Below are positions 1 through 7,198 of a stretch of 40,594 bases of DNA, piece by piece. A program made the position numbers and the translations under genes. How positions within the stretch are numbered: position 1 is the first letter of the stretch; each line of letters begins with the position of its first letter. Where the stretch lies: contig JBFXAN010000050.1 in NCBI GenBank assembly GCA_050184225.1, positions 1 through 40,594 of the forward strand, written 5' to 3'. Origin of the DNA: JBFXAN01 sp050184225 (GTDB lineage: Bacteria; Chloroflexota; Dehalococcoidia; CAUJGQ01). The notes beneath the pieces were generated by a model. The model saw nothing but the letters and a program-made list of their open reading frames with translations. It was not told the origin of the DNA and searched no databases.

Positions 1-29
1 CGATCGCGCAGAACAGTACAATGAGCAAG

Positions 30-80
30 TCCTCGGTCGTCATGGTCGTTGCCTCGCAACAACCACCATCCGACCGAGGA
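30..80 (-). terminator. Imperfect stem-loop after the GNAT gene
   Basis: Arms TCCTCGGTCG (30-39) and CGACCGAGGA (71-80) pair perfectly, and the inner CATGGT/ACCAC region extends the stem with mismatches. It lies about 80 nt beyond the stop of the minus-strand GNAT gene. There is no clear U-tract, so it may be a weak terminator or an mRNA 3' end structure. Nothing else is recognisable in 1-161. Confidence 0.35.
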
Positions 81-161
81 TTCACTCTGCCAACTCATCT
101 CACTAACCCACATCAGTCGCCTGAGGCCACGTCCGGTGGTTCAGAACGTAGCGGCAGTATC

Positions 162-1181
162 CTACGATTCCGGTTTCGCCCAGGCGATGCGTGGGTCGAT
201 CTCACGCAGGAGACGGTAGTAGACGGGGCGGAAGCCGTTGCCGCGCCAGAATCGGTTCGCCTGAAGGTTGGCGGTGCGCCAGCTGACACTGCACCACTCG
301 TAACCCTCCTCCCGCGCTTCGGACAGCGCGGCGTCGAGCAGGAGTGAACCAACGCCACCACCACGTTCGGTCGATTCCGTGAATCCCTCGTCGATGTGCA
401 GGCTGCGATCGGGGTGCGCCATTGCGTCCCTTGGGCCGGCGGGGGCGACGGTGAACGTGCCCACGGGCTGGCTGTTCCGCACCGCGATCAGGATACGGGT
501 CTCCGGATCGGCGAGGCGTTCGGGGGTGTTGGTGCGGAACCACGCGTCCTCCTCCGGAAGGTATGCCTCGAAAATCGGCGAGGTGGTGTGGTGCAGCGCG
601 AGGCGCCGCCGCATCTGGACGATCGGTTCGGCGTCTTCGAGGCCGGCGTGATCGATCTCGATTCCCGGCGGTGACACCCGCTGGGCGGGTGGCGACGTGT
701 CGCGCAGTCCGAGCGCGTGGAACTGTCCGAAGCCGAGCGAGTGCCAGGCGGCGAGCGCCTGCTGATCGTGTGCCGGGACAATGACACAGTGGGCAAAGCT
801 GCCACGTGAGATCCAGCGCGGCGCCAGGGCGGCATAGAGCGAACGGTACGTCTCCCCACCGTCATCGTCATCGACATCGACGGCGTGACCGGCGTAGTCC
901 ACCCAGGCAGCACGCGGACGGTAGGACGGTCGCGGCAGCACCATCTCGCCGATGAGGTAGCCGATCAGATACCCGATGAAGCGTCCGTCCCGGATCGCGA
1001 CCATGCCGGTGGCTACCTCGTTCGCGAGCGCCTGCTCGACAACCGGCCGCGTCTCCGTCGGATCGGTGTATCGGGCCGACAGTCCCGGTTGCTCAGTGCG
1101 GATTGAGCGCTGCCGCGCCGCGAGCAATGCTGCTGCCGCGTCCAGGTGGTCCGGGGTGAACGGTACGATCTCCGTCGTCAT
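162..1181 (-). CDS. Tandem-domain GNAT N-acetyltransferase
   Basis: This 339-aa protein is twice the length of a single GNAT domain and appears to hold two. The N-terminal half (about 1-165) ends with the GNAT-like W-H-S-L-G-F pattern. The C-terminal half (about 170-330) has an acetyl-CoA binding motif A of the form GGGVGSLLLDAAL and a typical C-terminal strand (ANRFWRGNGF). Two-domain GNATs of this kind (as in mycothiol synthase MshD) acetylate small amines or aminoglycosides, but nothing here identifies the substrate. The ATG at 1181 has GAGGCGA upstream. Only 9 nt separate it from the stop of the upstream amidohydrolase, so the two are probably one minus-strand transcript. Confidence 0.85.
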   Translation of the reverse strand: MTTEIVPFTPDHLDAAAALLAARQRSIRTEQPGLSARYTDPTETRPVVEQALANEVATGMVAIRDGRFIGYLIGYLIGEMVLPRPSYRPRAAWVDYAGHAVDVDDDDGGETYRSLYAALAPRWISRGSFAHCVIVPAHDQQALAAWHSLGFGQFHALGLRDTSPPAQRVSPPGIEIDHAGLEDAEPIVQMRRRLALHHTTSPIFEAYLPEEDAWFRTNTPERLADPETRILIAVRNSQPVGTFTVAPAGPRDAMAHPDRSLHIDEGFTESTERGGGVGSLLLDAALSEAREEGYEWCSVSWRTANLQANRFWRGNGFRPVYYRLLREIDPRIAWAKPES

Positions 1182-1190
1182 CGCTTCGCC

Positions 1191-2582
1191 TCACACGATC
1201 GGCCAGCGTGGTGGGTAGGCGATGCCGGTCCGTTCCAGCATGGAAGCACCGATCGCCTGCACCTTCTCGATCAGATCCCCCACGTCGACAAAGGTAGGAC
1301 GGTGATCCTCCACCACGACGCGGCCATCGACGATCACCGTGTGGACGCTGCGGCCGTCCGCACTATAGACGAGGCTGTTCACCGGGTTGAACAAGGTGCG
1401 CCACTCGGGGCGGCGCGTATCGAAGAGGACGACGTCCGCCCGTTTGCCCGCCTCCAGCGAGCCGATCTGATCGGCGAGGCCGAGCGAGGCGGCGCCGTCG
1501 ATCGTCGCCATCTCCAGTGCCTTCTCGGCGGGGATGATGGTTACGTCGCGGCGGGCGTCCTTATAGAGCACGGCGATCAGATACATCGAGCGCATCGTCT
1601 CGACGAGGTTCGAGTTATTGCCGGCGTCGGTTCCCAGGCCGACGGTGATGCCCCGCGCCAGCATCTCCGGCAGCGTGCCGGCGCCCTGGGTCATGCCGCT
1701 GCCGCCCTTGACCGCGGCGGTCGGCACGACCGTCACCGTCGCGCCGCTGCGGGCGATGCACGCCACCTCCGCATCGTCCAGTCCCAGACCGTGCGACAGC
1801 AGCACGTTCGGGCCGAGCACGCCGAGGTCTTCTAGTACCTGCACGGGCCGCCGGCCGAACTGCTTCACCGTCGCCTCGATGTAGTCGGGCGCGTTGCTGA
1901 CGTGGAGCGTGAGCCAGGTATGATGCTGATCGGCCAGGCGCTTCGCCGCCTGCAGCAGTTCCGGCGTCGCGTACTGTTGCGAGAAGGGCATCGCCCAGGC
2001 ACGGCCGCGGCCGTCGAGTTTGCCGTCGAAGGCCGCGATCGTCGATTCCATGCGGGCGATGGCTTCGTCGGTCGTGGAGACGGGCAGGTTGAGCGGATTG
2101 GGCCGGTCGGTGACGTGCGTGCCGGTGATGATGCGGATGCCGGACGCCGCATACGCCGGCAGACAGGCATCGATGTGCTTGGTACTGCCGGGATCGACGA
2201 AGCAGGTCGTGCCGTACATGAGCAGTTCGGTGATGCCGAGCAGGGAGGTAGCGTATTCCTCCTCCGGTGTCATCACGCCCTGAAGGGTGAAGACCTGGGG
2301 AAGGTAGCGGCGGCCGAGGTCGTCGGGGAAGATACCGCGGGTGGCGTGAGCGTAGCTGACATGCATGTGGCCGTTGACGAAGCCGGGCGTCACCACCATC
2401 TCGCGGGCATCGATCACGCGGTCGGCTGGTTCACCTTCCATCTCAGCAGCCTTGCCGATCCGCTCGATCCGCGACCCGCGCACCAGGATCGAGCCGTCGC
2501 GGATGATGCGCCGCTGCGGGTCCATTGTGATGATGAACCGCGCGGCGTGGATCTTCAGGGTTTGTTCGTGCAATGCCCTCAC
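1191..2582 (-). CDS. Amidohydrolase (AtzA/TrzN/MtaD-like metal-dependent deaminase or chlorohydrolase)
   Basis: A 463-aa cytosolic metal-dependent hydrolase of the amidohydrolase superfamily. The metal-binding series is visible in order: GHMHVSYAH near residue 70, LTLHVSNAP, LLSHGLGLDD and GLGTDAGNNSN. The N-terminal beta-sandwich strand (IITMDPQRRIIRDGSILVRG) and C-terminal GKRADVVLFD are typical of the cytosine deaminase/MTA-SAH deaminase/triazine hydrolase branch. The HxxE of S-adenosylhomocysteine deaminases is replaced (HVSNAP), so the substrate is uncertain. The start is ambiguous: GTG at 2582 lies inside a C-rich repeat, while TTG at 2573 has GGAGGTG six bases upstream, supplied by that same repeat. 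The GNAT gene follows after 9 nt. Confidence 0.85.
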   Translation of the reverse strand: MRALHEQTLKIHAARFIITMDPQRRIIRDGSILVRGSRIERIGKAAEMEGEPADRVIDAREMVVTPGFVNGHMHVSYAHATRGIFPDDLGRRYLPQVFTLQGVMTPEEEYATSLLGITELLMYGTTCFVDPGSTKHIDACLPAYAASGIRIITGTHVTDRPNPLNLPVSTTDEAIARMESTIAAFDGKLDGRGRAWAMPFSQQYATPELLQAAKRLADQHHTWLTLHVSNAPDYIEATVKQFGRRPVQVLEDLGVLGPNVLLSHGLGLDDAEVACIARSGATVTVVPTAAVKGGSGMTQGAGTLPEMLARGITVGLGTDAGNNSNLVETMRSMYLIAVLYKDARRDVTIIPAEKALEMATIDGAASLGLADQIGSLEAGKRADVVLFDTRRPEWRTLFNPVNSLVYSADGRSVHTVIVDGRVVVEDHRPTFVDVGDLIEKVQAIGASMLERTGIAYPPRWPIV

Positions 2583-2617
2583 CTCCGGCCCCTCTCCCGC
2601 CGGACGGGAGAGGGGAG
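2576..2617. repeat. C-rich hairpin repeat, family B
   Basis: The unit begins CCCTCACCTCCGGCC, and CCCCTCTCCCG (2589-2599) pairs perfectly with CGGGAGAGGGG (2605-2615) around a 5-nt loop. Nearly the same unit is at 27414-27453, and a diverged inverted pair is at 35217-35389. Here the repeat overlaps the start region of the amidohydrolase gene and supplies its Shine-Dalgarno sequence on the minus strand. Confidence 0.75.
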
Positions 2618-2780
2618 ACTACAGTGACGATGAGCCTGTACGTTCAGGTAATGGTAATGCCTGGCGGTCGTGGATTCGGACTACACGCTCGTTCTCTTGG
2701 CCACCAGCGGCCAAAAATGGACGCGTGACGTGCGAGAGCACCTGCATCAACCGCGAGCCTCGACCGAGAAGGAATGCAAG

Positions 2781-3578
2781 ATGAGCACGGATATCTCCCG
2801 AGACACCTGGAATCCGGCGCAATACGGACGTTTCCAATCGGAGCGGAGTCGGCCGTTTTTCGACCTGCTCGGACTCGTCCGAGCGCGTCCCGACATGCGC
2901 GTGGCCGACCTGGGGTGTGGCGGTGGCGAGTTGACGCGCGAGATGCATCGCACGCTGGCCGCACGAGAGACGATCGGCGTCGACAGCTCGGCGGCGATGC
3001 TCGCCGGCGCCGCGGCGCCGGCGGAGGATGGGCTGCGCTTCGAGCAGGCCGACCTGCGCGAGTTTGCGGCGCGGGATGCGATGCGGGAGGCGTTCGATCT
3101 CGTCCTCTCGAATGCGACGCTCCAATGGATTCCGGAACAGGCGGAGGTGATCGAACGGCTCACGGCGATGTTGACGGCAGAGGGGCAACTCGCGCTGCAG
3201 GTTCCATCAAATGAAGATCACCCGTCGCACGCCGTCGCGCGGGAGGTGGCGGGGGAAGCGCCCTTTCGCGAGGCGTTGGGCGGCCATGTCCGACGGTTCA
3301 GCAATCTGACGCCGGAGGGGTACGCCGTGTTGCTCGAACGGCTCGGCTTCCGCGAGCAGCACGTGCGCCTCCAGGTCTATGTGCACCATCTACCCTCACG
3401 CGAGGGCGTGGTGGAGTGGGTGCGGGGGACGCTGCTGACCGACTATGAGAAACGGTTGTCGCCCGAGCTCTTCGCTGCGTTTGTCGAACGATACCGGGAG
3501 CGTCTGCTGCCTCAACTGGACGACCGTCAGCCGTTCATCTACCCGTTCAAGCGCATCCTCGTCTGGGGCAGCCGCTGA
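2781..3578 (+). CDS. tam: Trans-aconitate 2-methyltransferase-like SAM methyltransferase
   Basis: A 265-aa class I SAM-dependent methyltransferase. The N-terminus (WNPAQYGRFQSERSRPFFDLL, ending near residue 30) matches the Tam family pattern W-N-P-x-x-Y-x-x-F-x-x-E-R-S-R-P. SAM motif I is VADLGCGGGELT (residues 41-52), motif II is an acidic strand around IGVDSS, and SNATLQWIP is the usual post-II/III region of the family. Tam monomethylates trans-aconitate, a by-product of aconitase, in the cytosol. The ATG at 2781 was chosen because GAGAAGGA lies just upstream and the family begins there; an in-frame upstream extension to 2670 is not family-like. It is monocistronic or loosely linked to the MBL-fold gene 128 nt downstream. 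Confidence 0.85.
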   Translation: MSTDISRDTWNPAQYGRFQSERSRPFFDLLGLVRARPDMRVADLGCGGGELTREMHRTLAARETIGVDSSAAMLAGAAAPAEDGLRFEQADLREFAARDAMREAFDLVLSNATLQWIPEQAEVIERLTAMLTAEGQLALQVPSNEDHPSHAVAREVAGEAPFREALGGHVRRFSNLTPEGYAVLLERLGFREQHVRLQVYVHHLPSREGVVEWVRGTLLTDYEKRLSPELFAAFVERYRERLLPQLDDRQPFIYPFKRILVWGSR

Positions 3579-3706
3579 CGCTCTGGCGATGATGCTCGAT
3601 GTTGCCGGTTGCACCGGTCCGCCCGGCCCGCCGGAGGCTTCCGGACTTCACCTACGGGCCTGCATCGGTCATCCTTGGCGAGAATGCTCTTCGGGAGGTC
3701 CATCCC

Positions 3707-4609
3707 ATGACCGTCACACTTGACTGGCTCGGCGTCGCCACCTTCCGGCTGACGATCGACGACCTGGTGATCTTCCTCGATGCGTACATGGACCGCGTAC
3801 CTGCCGCGCCGCCGGTGGGGCTGACCAGCGCGGACGTGGACCGAGCGGATTACATCCTCGTCGGTCACTCGCACTTCGACCACCTGTGGGGCGCGGAGCG
3901 GATCGCGCGGAACACGGGCGCCTCGATCATCGGGTCGCACGAGACGGTGCGGCTGATGGCGAACGAAGAGGTGCCGGAGGCGCAGTTGATGGCGGTGGCG
4001 GGTGGCGAGCGCATCCGCCTGTCGGACCGCGTCACCGTGCGCGTCTTTCCCAGTCAGCATTCGTGCATCTGGACGACGGCGGGCGGTGATGCGGGCGAGG
4101 TCTGCCTCGGCGGCATGGGTCTGACCTTGCAGGAGCGGCAGGAGAACCTAGCCTCACGCGCGGGCCGGCGAATGGACGGCAGCCGTCCAGGCATGGAGGA
4201 AGTTACCGCGCACCGGCAGGCGAGCAACCAGCGTCCGCGTGGCGAAGGGGGCGCGCTTGCCTACCTGATCGAGACGCCGGAGGGCAGCATCCTCTGGAAG
4301 GATACCTCCGGTCACTGGACCGGCGTGCTGCGCGATCTGCGTCCGGACGTGGCGCTGCTCGCCGCCGCCGGACGCGGCAACATCGACGGCGAGCCGATTC
4401 AGGGTTCGCTGGCGCAATTCGTGGCGCGGGAGGCGGACCTGCTGCGCCCGCGGCAGATCATCCTCTCCCATCACGACGACTGGATGCCGCCGATCACCCG
4501 GCCGACCGATGTGACGCCGATCCGGGAAGAACTCGGCCGGCAGGCGCCGTATACGGAACTGATCGAAATGGGGTATCTGGAGGGGTATCCACTCCTGCGT
4601 CGCTCGTGA
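3707..4609 (+). CDS. MBL-fold metal-dependent hydrolase
   Basis: A 300-aa metallo-beta-lactamase-fold protein of the UlaG/L-ascorbate-lactonase-like group. The start LDWLGVATFRL resembles the 'W-x-G-x-x-x-F-x-I' strand of that group. HSHFDH is at 54-59, QHSC near 118-121, a central KDTSGHWTG follows, and ILSHHDDWMPP lies near the C-terminus, giving the expected zinc-binding His/Asp set. The substrate cannot be told from sequence. The ATG at 3707 has GGGAGG eight bases upstream; the in-frame extension to 3599 has no ribosome binding site. The gene is convergent with the small peptide gene, from which a perfect stem-loop separates it. Confidence 0.8.
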   Translation: MTVTLDWLGVATFRLTIDDLVIFLDAYMDRVPAAPPVGLTSADVDRADYILVGHSHFDHLWGAERIARNTGASIIGSHETVRLMANEEVPEAQLMAVAGGERIRLSDRVTVRVFPSQHSCIWTTAGGDAGEVCLGGMGLTLQERQENLASRAGRRMDGSRPGMEEVTAHRQASNQRPRGEGGALAYLIETPEGSILWKDTSGHWTGVLRDLRPDVALLAAAGRGNIDGEPIQGSLAQFVAREADLLRPRQIILSHHDDWMPPITRPTDVTPIREELGRQAPYTELIEMGYLEGYPLLRRS

Positions 4610-4612
4610 CGA

Positions 4613-4645
4613 AGGCCGGGTTCCATTTGAAATGGAACCCGGCCT
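4613..4645. terminator. Perfect 16-bp stem-loop between convergent genes
   Basis: AGGCCGGGTTCCATTT (4613-4628), one G, then its exact reverse complement (4630-4645). It starts 4 nt after the MBL-fold stop and lies 28 nt past the 3' end of the minus-strand peptide gene. The TTT and AAA at the inner ends of the arms put weak pairs around the loop. Position and symmetry fit a bidirectional intrinsic terminator. Confidence 0.75.
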
Positions 4646-4672
4646 CAGTCTTCGGTCGTGTGATGCTGGAAC

Positions 4673-4861
4673 CTAGATCAGGAGGAAGGGGCTCTGGCCG
4701 CCCTGACCGCCGGCAGCCGCTTTCGGGGCAGCGCCACCGCCCTGGTTGGCGCCAAGGTTGTTGCCCGCCACCTGGCCGAGCGTCTGCTGGGCGCCAGGCG
4801 AGAGGACGGCGAGGTTGAGTCCGGTCTGGATGTTGATCTGCGGTGCGACGACGATGTTCAT
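4673..4861 (-). CDS. 62-aa Gly/Ala/Gln-rich peptide of unknown function
   Basis: A short gene with a strong ribosome binding site (GGAGG seven bases before the ATG at 4861) and its own downstream stem-loop, so it is likely translated. The N-terminal half (MNIVVAPQINIQTGLNLAVL) alternates hydrophobic and polar residues and could form beta strands. The second half is a flexible Gly/Ala/Asn/Gln tail ending SPFLLI. There is no signal-peptide charge pattern and no Cys. I do not recognise the family. A leader-plus-core peptide, a small structural protein or a phasin-like factor are all possible, and no RiPP maturation gene is adjacent. Confidence 0.65.
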   Translation of the reverse strand: MNIVVAPQINIQTGLNLAVLSPGAQQTLGQVAGNNLGANQGGGAAPKAAAGGQGGQSPFLLI

Positions 4862-4999
4862 GGTGGAACCTCCATGTGGTGGTGTGTCTTCGTGTCTTCA
4901 TCATGCCTGCCGGCGGAAGCCGCGACAGTACCCTCCGAGACAGTCCGGCTGTCACCGGCGATACACTGGCCGGCTCCGCCACGGCGTCGAGAACGTGAA

Positions 5000-5033
5000 G
5001 CCGGCCGCTCTTGCTTCGTGAGGAGCGGCCGGC
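5000..5033 (-). terminator. Stem-loop downstream of the VOC gene
   Basis: GCCGGCCGCTC (5000-5010) pairs exactly with GAGCGGCCGGC (5023-5033) around a 12-nt loop, about 60 nt beyond the VOC stop on the minus strand. No U-tract is evident. The rest of 4862-5091 shows no gene. Confidence 0.5.
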
Positions 5034-5091
5034 GGGCGCGGCGCGGGCGCGCGGCCGTTGGTCTGCGGCTTCTGTCGACCGCGGCCGTAGC

Positions 5092-5580
5092 CTACGGAGC
5101 GGCCGTCGCGGTGGTGCGCTGCTTCGGTGGCATCTGGTCGAGCAGCGTCAGCAGTTCAGGTTCCGATAGCTCCAGGTCGATCGAGTCGCCGTGGGGCTGC
5201 GGATAATCCTTTCCCGTGGGCCAATAGACCTCGATCCGGTTGTCCTCCGGATCGCGGAAGTAGCAACCGAAGGCGATGCCGTGGTTGACGACGCGATCAA
5301 CCGGATAACCGCGCTCTTTGATCTGTTGGTAGAAGGTGCGCAGGTCGGCGAGTGAGCCGACGGTGAACGATACTTGTTGGACCTCGCTCTTGCGGTCCGG
5401 CGCCTTGAGCAGGGCAAGCTCGTGATGCTCCTGCTCCGGGCGGGCGCTGAGGAAGACGATGCGGTCATCCTCTCCCCGGTCCGTTACCTCCATGCCGAGG
5501 AACGTCTCGTAGAACTCCACCATCGTCGCCGGATCCTGCACGAACAGACCGACGTGACCCAATCCCGTTACGCGTGGCAT
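5092..5580 (-). CDS. VOC-family protein (glyoxalase / extradiol dioxygenase fold)
   Basis: A 162-aa vicinal-oxygen-chelate protein with the two beta-alpha-beta-beta-beta modules of the family. GLGHVGLFVQDP places the first metal His near residue 9, VSFTVGSLADL opens the second module, and DPEDNRIEVYWP gives the C-terminal metal Glu. The pattern is closest to catechol-2,3-dioxygenase-like or fosfomycin/glyoxalase-like enzymes. The extra 20-residue tail (SIDLELSEPELLTLLDQMPP) resembles that of ring-cleavage-type VOC proteins. The ATG at 5580 has AGGAGG seven bases upstream. It lies downstream of the fumarylacetoacetase-family gene on the same strand, which fits an aromatic or keto-acid degradation pair, though a long inverted repeat sits between them. 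Confidence 0.85.
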   Translation of the reverse strand: MPRVTGLGHVGLFVQDPATMVEFYETFLGMEVTDRGEDDRIVFLSARPEQEHHELALLKAPDRKSEVQQVSFTVGSLADLRTFYQQIKERGYPVDRVVNHGIAFGCYFRDPEDNRIEVYWPTGKDYPQPHGDSIDLELSEPELLTLLDQMPPKQRTTATAAP

Positions 5581-5601
5581 GGTGTCCTCCTGGAGAGTGG
5601 T

Positions 5602-5689
5602 TAGCCGTTAGCCATTAGCCGTTAGCTGTTAGTCATCAGGTACCAAAATCAAGATTCCCTAAAGGCTAACGGCTAATGGCTAACGGCTA
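5602..5689. repeat. 25-bp perfect inverted repeat, internally repetitive
   Basis: Arm 5602-5626 (TAGCCGTTAGCC then ATTAGCCGTTAGC) is exactly complementary to 5665-5689, with a 38-nt spacer. Each arm is itself built of two near-copies of a TTAGCCGTTAGC/TTAGCCATTAGC unit, and a third degenerate copy follows at 5624-5636. The right arm ends one base before the stop codon of the minus-strand hydrolase gene. It may act as a terminator or mRNA-stabilising structure between that gene and the VOC gene. Confidence 0.8.
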
Positions 5690-6625
5690 TCAAACGTGCG
5701 CCGGGGTGTACTTGCCGGACAGTTGCGGTGTTGTCCCTTCGAGACCGCGTTCTTGCCGCTCCAGTCGGGTCTCACGGTCCCAGGTGCGATGCAGGTCGTC
5801 GCTGACGTGGATCCGCAGCCGGCCGAGGCCATCGCACTCCAGTTCGACGAGGTCGCCGTCCTGAAAGGCGCTGAGGCCGCGGTGGTTCGTGCCCGTGGCG
5901 ACGACATCGCCGGGGTCGAGCGTGTGGATCGAGGTGATCCACTCGATGCAGCGGGGGATCTGGTGGGCCATGTCGCTGGTGTTGAAGTTCTGCTTGAGCA
6001 CGCCGTTCACCCAGAGCTGCACCTGGAGGGACTGGGGGTCAGGCACCTCGTCGGCGGTGACCAGCACCGGGCCGAGCGGGGCGAAGGTGTCACGCGACTT
6101 CATCTGATAAAAGGAGTTGGCAGCAGGCGGCAGGCCGCGGGCGGAGCCATCGATGAAGTTCACGTAGCCGAAGACGTAGTGCATCGCGTCCGCTGCGGAT
6201 ACGGCGGACGCGCGCCGGCCGATGACGACGCCGAGTTCCGCCTCACCCTCGAAGATCGTGGCGGGGACATCGGGCAGCACCATCGTGTCGCCGTCGCCGA
6301 TGACGGCGTTCGGCGTCTTCTGAAAGGCGTTGATCAGCGCCGGCTCGGTGCGGGTGCCGTCCTCCATGTAGTTGACGGCCATGCAGACGATCGTGGTGGG
6401 TTTGGGCAGCGGCGGCCGCAAGCGGACCTGGCTCACGGGTACGCCGTCTGACTTCGAGGCGGCGTTCTCCAGGCGCGGACGGTAATCGTCGAAGCGGGCG
6501 ATCAGGCCGTTGATCAGATCGTGCGGCCCGACATGGGGGATGTCCGCAACAGTGGCGGATACGTCCATCACACGGTCGCCCTTGAGCACACCCAGGGTGA
6601 AGTCGTCGAAATAGACCAGCTTCAT
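5690..6625 (-). CDS. Fumarylacetoacetate hydrolase family protein
   Basis: A 311-aa protein with the FAH C-terminal fold. Metal ligands are visible as E126-G-E128 in IFEGEAELGVVIG and D159 in FIDGSARG. The substrate-loop sequence PLPKPTTIVCMAVNY (near 73-87) and the late TGTNHRG are family landmarks. Members hydrolyse or decarboxylate 2-keto-diacids or acylpyruvates (for example 2-hydroxyhepta-2,4-diene-1,7-dioate isomerase or acylpyruvase); which applies here is unknown. The ATG at 6625 has GGAGGT six bases upstream. It is followed by the VOC gene and preceded, 45 nt upstream, by the F420-type oxidoreductase gene, all on the minus strand. Confidence 0.87.
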   Translation of the reverse strand: MKLVYFDDFTLGVLKGDRVMDVSATVADIPHVGPHDLINGLIARFDDYRPRLENAASKSDGVPVSQVRLRPPLPKPTTIVCMAVNYMEDGTRTEPALINAFQKTPNAVIGDGDTMVLPDVPATIFEGEAELGVVIGRRASAVSAADAMHYVFGYVNFIDGSARGLPPAANSFYQMKSRDTFAPLGPVLVTADEVPDPQSLQVQLWVNGVLKQNFNTSDMAHQIPRCIEWITSIHTLDPGDVVATGTNHRGLSAFQDGDLVELECDGLGRLRIHVSDDLHRTWDRETRLERQERGLEGTTPQLSGKYTPAHV

Positions 6626-6670
6626 CGTCTACCTCCGGTCGGTGCGTTCTCCCGCTCGATGGCGGCGGTC

Positions 6671-7090
6671 TTAGCCGTTGCGCCGTTGGAGCGCGACGAC
6701 GGGAATCGTGCGGGTCGTTTTCGCCTCGTAGTCCGCAAAGGCCGGTCGGAGCGCCGCCTGGGCGGCGTAGAGGCGGTCCCGTTCCTCGCCGTTGATGACG
6801 ACAGCGGTAACCGGGATCGTCTCAGTGCCCACCTCAACCGTCGTCTCCGGATGCGCGACGAGGTTGTGGTACCAGTCCGGGTTATTCGGCGCACCGCCCT
6901 TGGAGGCGAAGATGATGAAGCGGTCGCCGTCGGACAGATAGACGAGCGGGCTCGTGCGCGGCGCGCCGCTCTTGGCGCCGGTGGTGGCGAGCAGGAGCAT
7001 CGGCGCGCCGGCGAAGGGGCCGCCGACGACGCCCTTGTTAGCGCGAAACTCCTCGATGATCCGCTCGTTGAAGTTGCTGGTGGTGGTCAC
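6671..7090 (-). CDS. F420-type nitroreductase family protein (DDN-like)
   Basis: A 139-aa split-barrel protein of the deazaflavin-dependent nitroreductase family. Diagnostic segments are MLLLATTGAKSGAPRTSPLVYL, FIIFASKGGAPNNPDWYHNLVAHP and a C-terminal FADYEAKTTRTIPVVAL; the G-x-K-S-G-x-x-R and P-x-W-Y-x-N-L patterns bind the deazaflavin tail and ring. Family members use reduced F420 to reduce quinones, enones or nitro compounds. The GTG at 7090 was chosen for its GGAGG nine bases upstream and because the family begins with a short helix like SNFNERIIEEFR. The upstream extension to 7171 is not family-like. It implies that the host makes F420. Confidence 0.85.
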   Translation of the reverse strand: MTTTSNFNERIIEEFRANKGVVGGPFAGAPMLLLATTGAKSGAPRTSPLVYLSDGDRFIIFASKGGAPNNPDWYHNLVAHPETTVEVGTETIPVTAVVINGEERDRLYAAQAALRPAFADYEAKTTRTIPVVALQRRNG

Positions 7091-7198
7091 GCCGGTTCCT
7101 CCCCACGATCCTGACCGATCCGGACGCGGGCAGTATAGGCGGGAATCGAGCGTGTCGCCACTGCTGGGCAAGACGCTGTGGCCGACGGTGCGGCAGGT

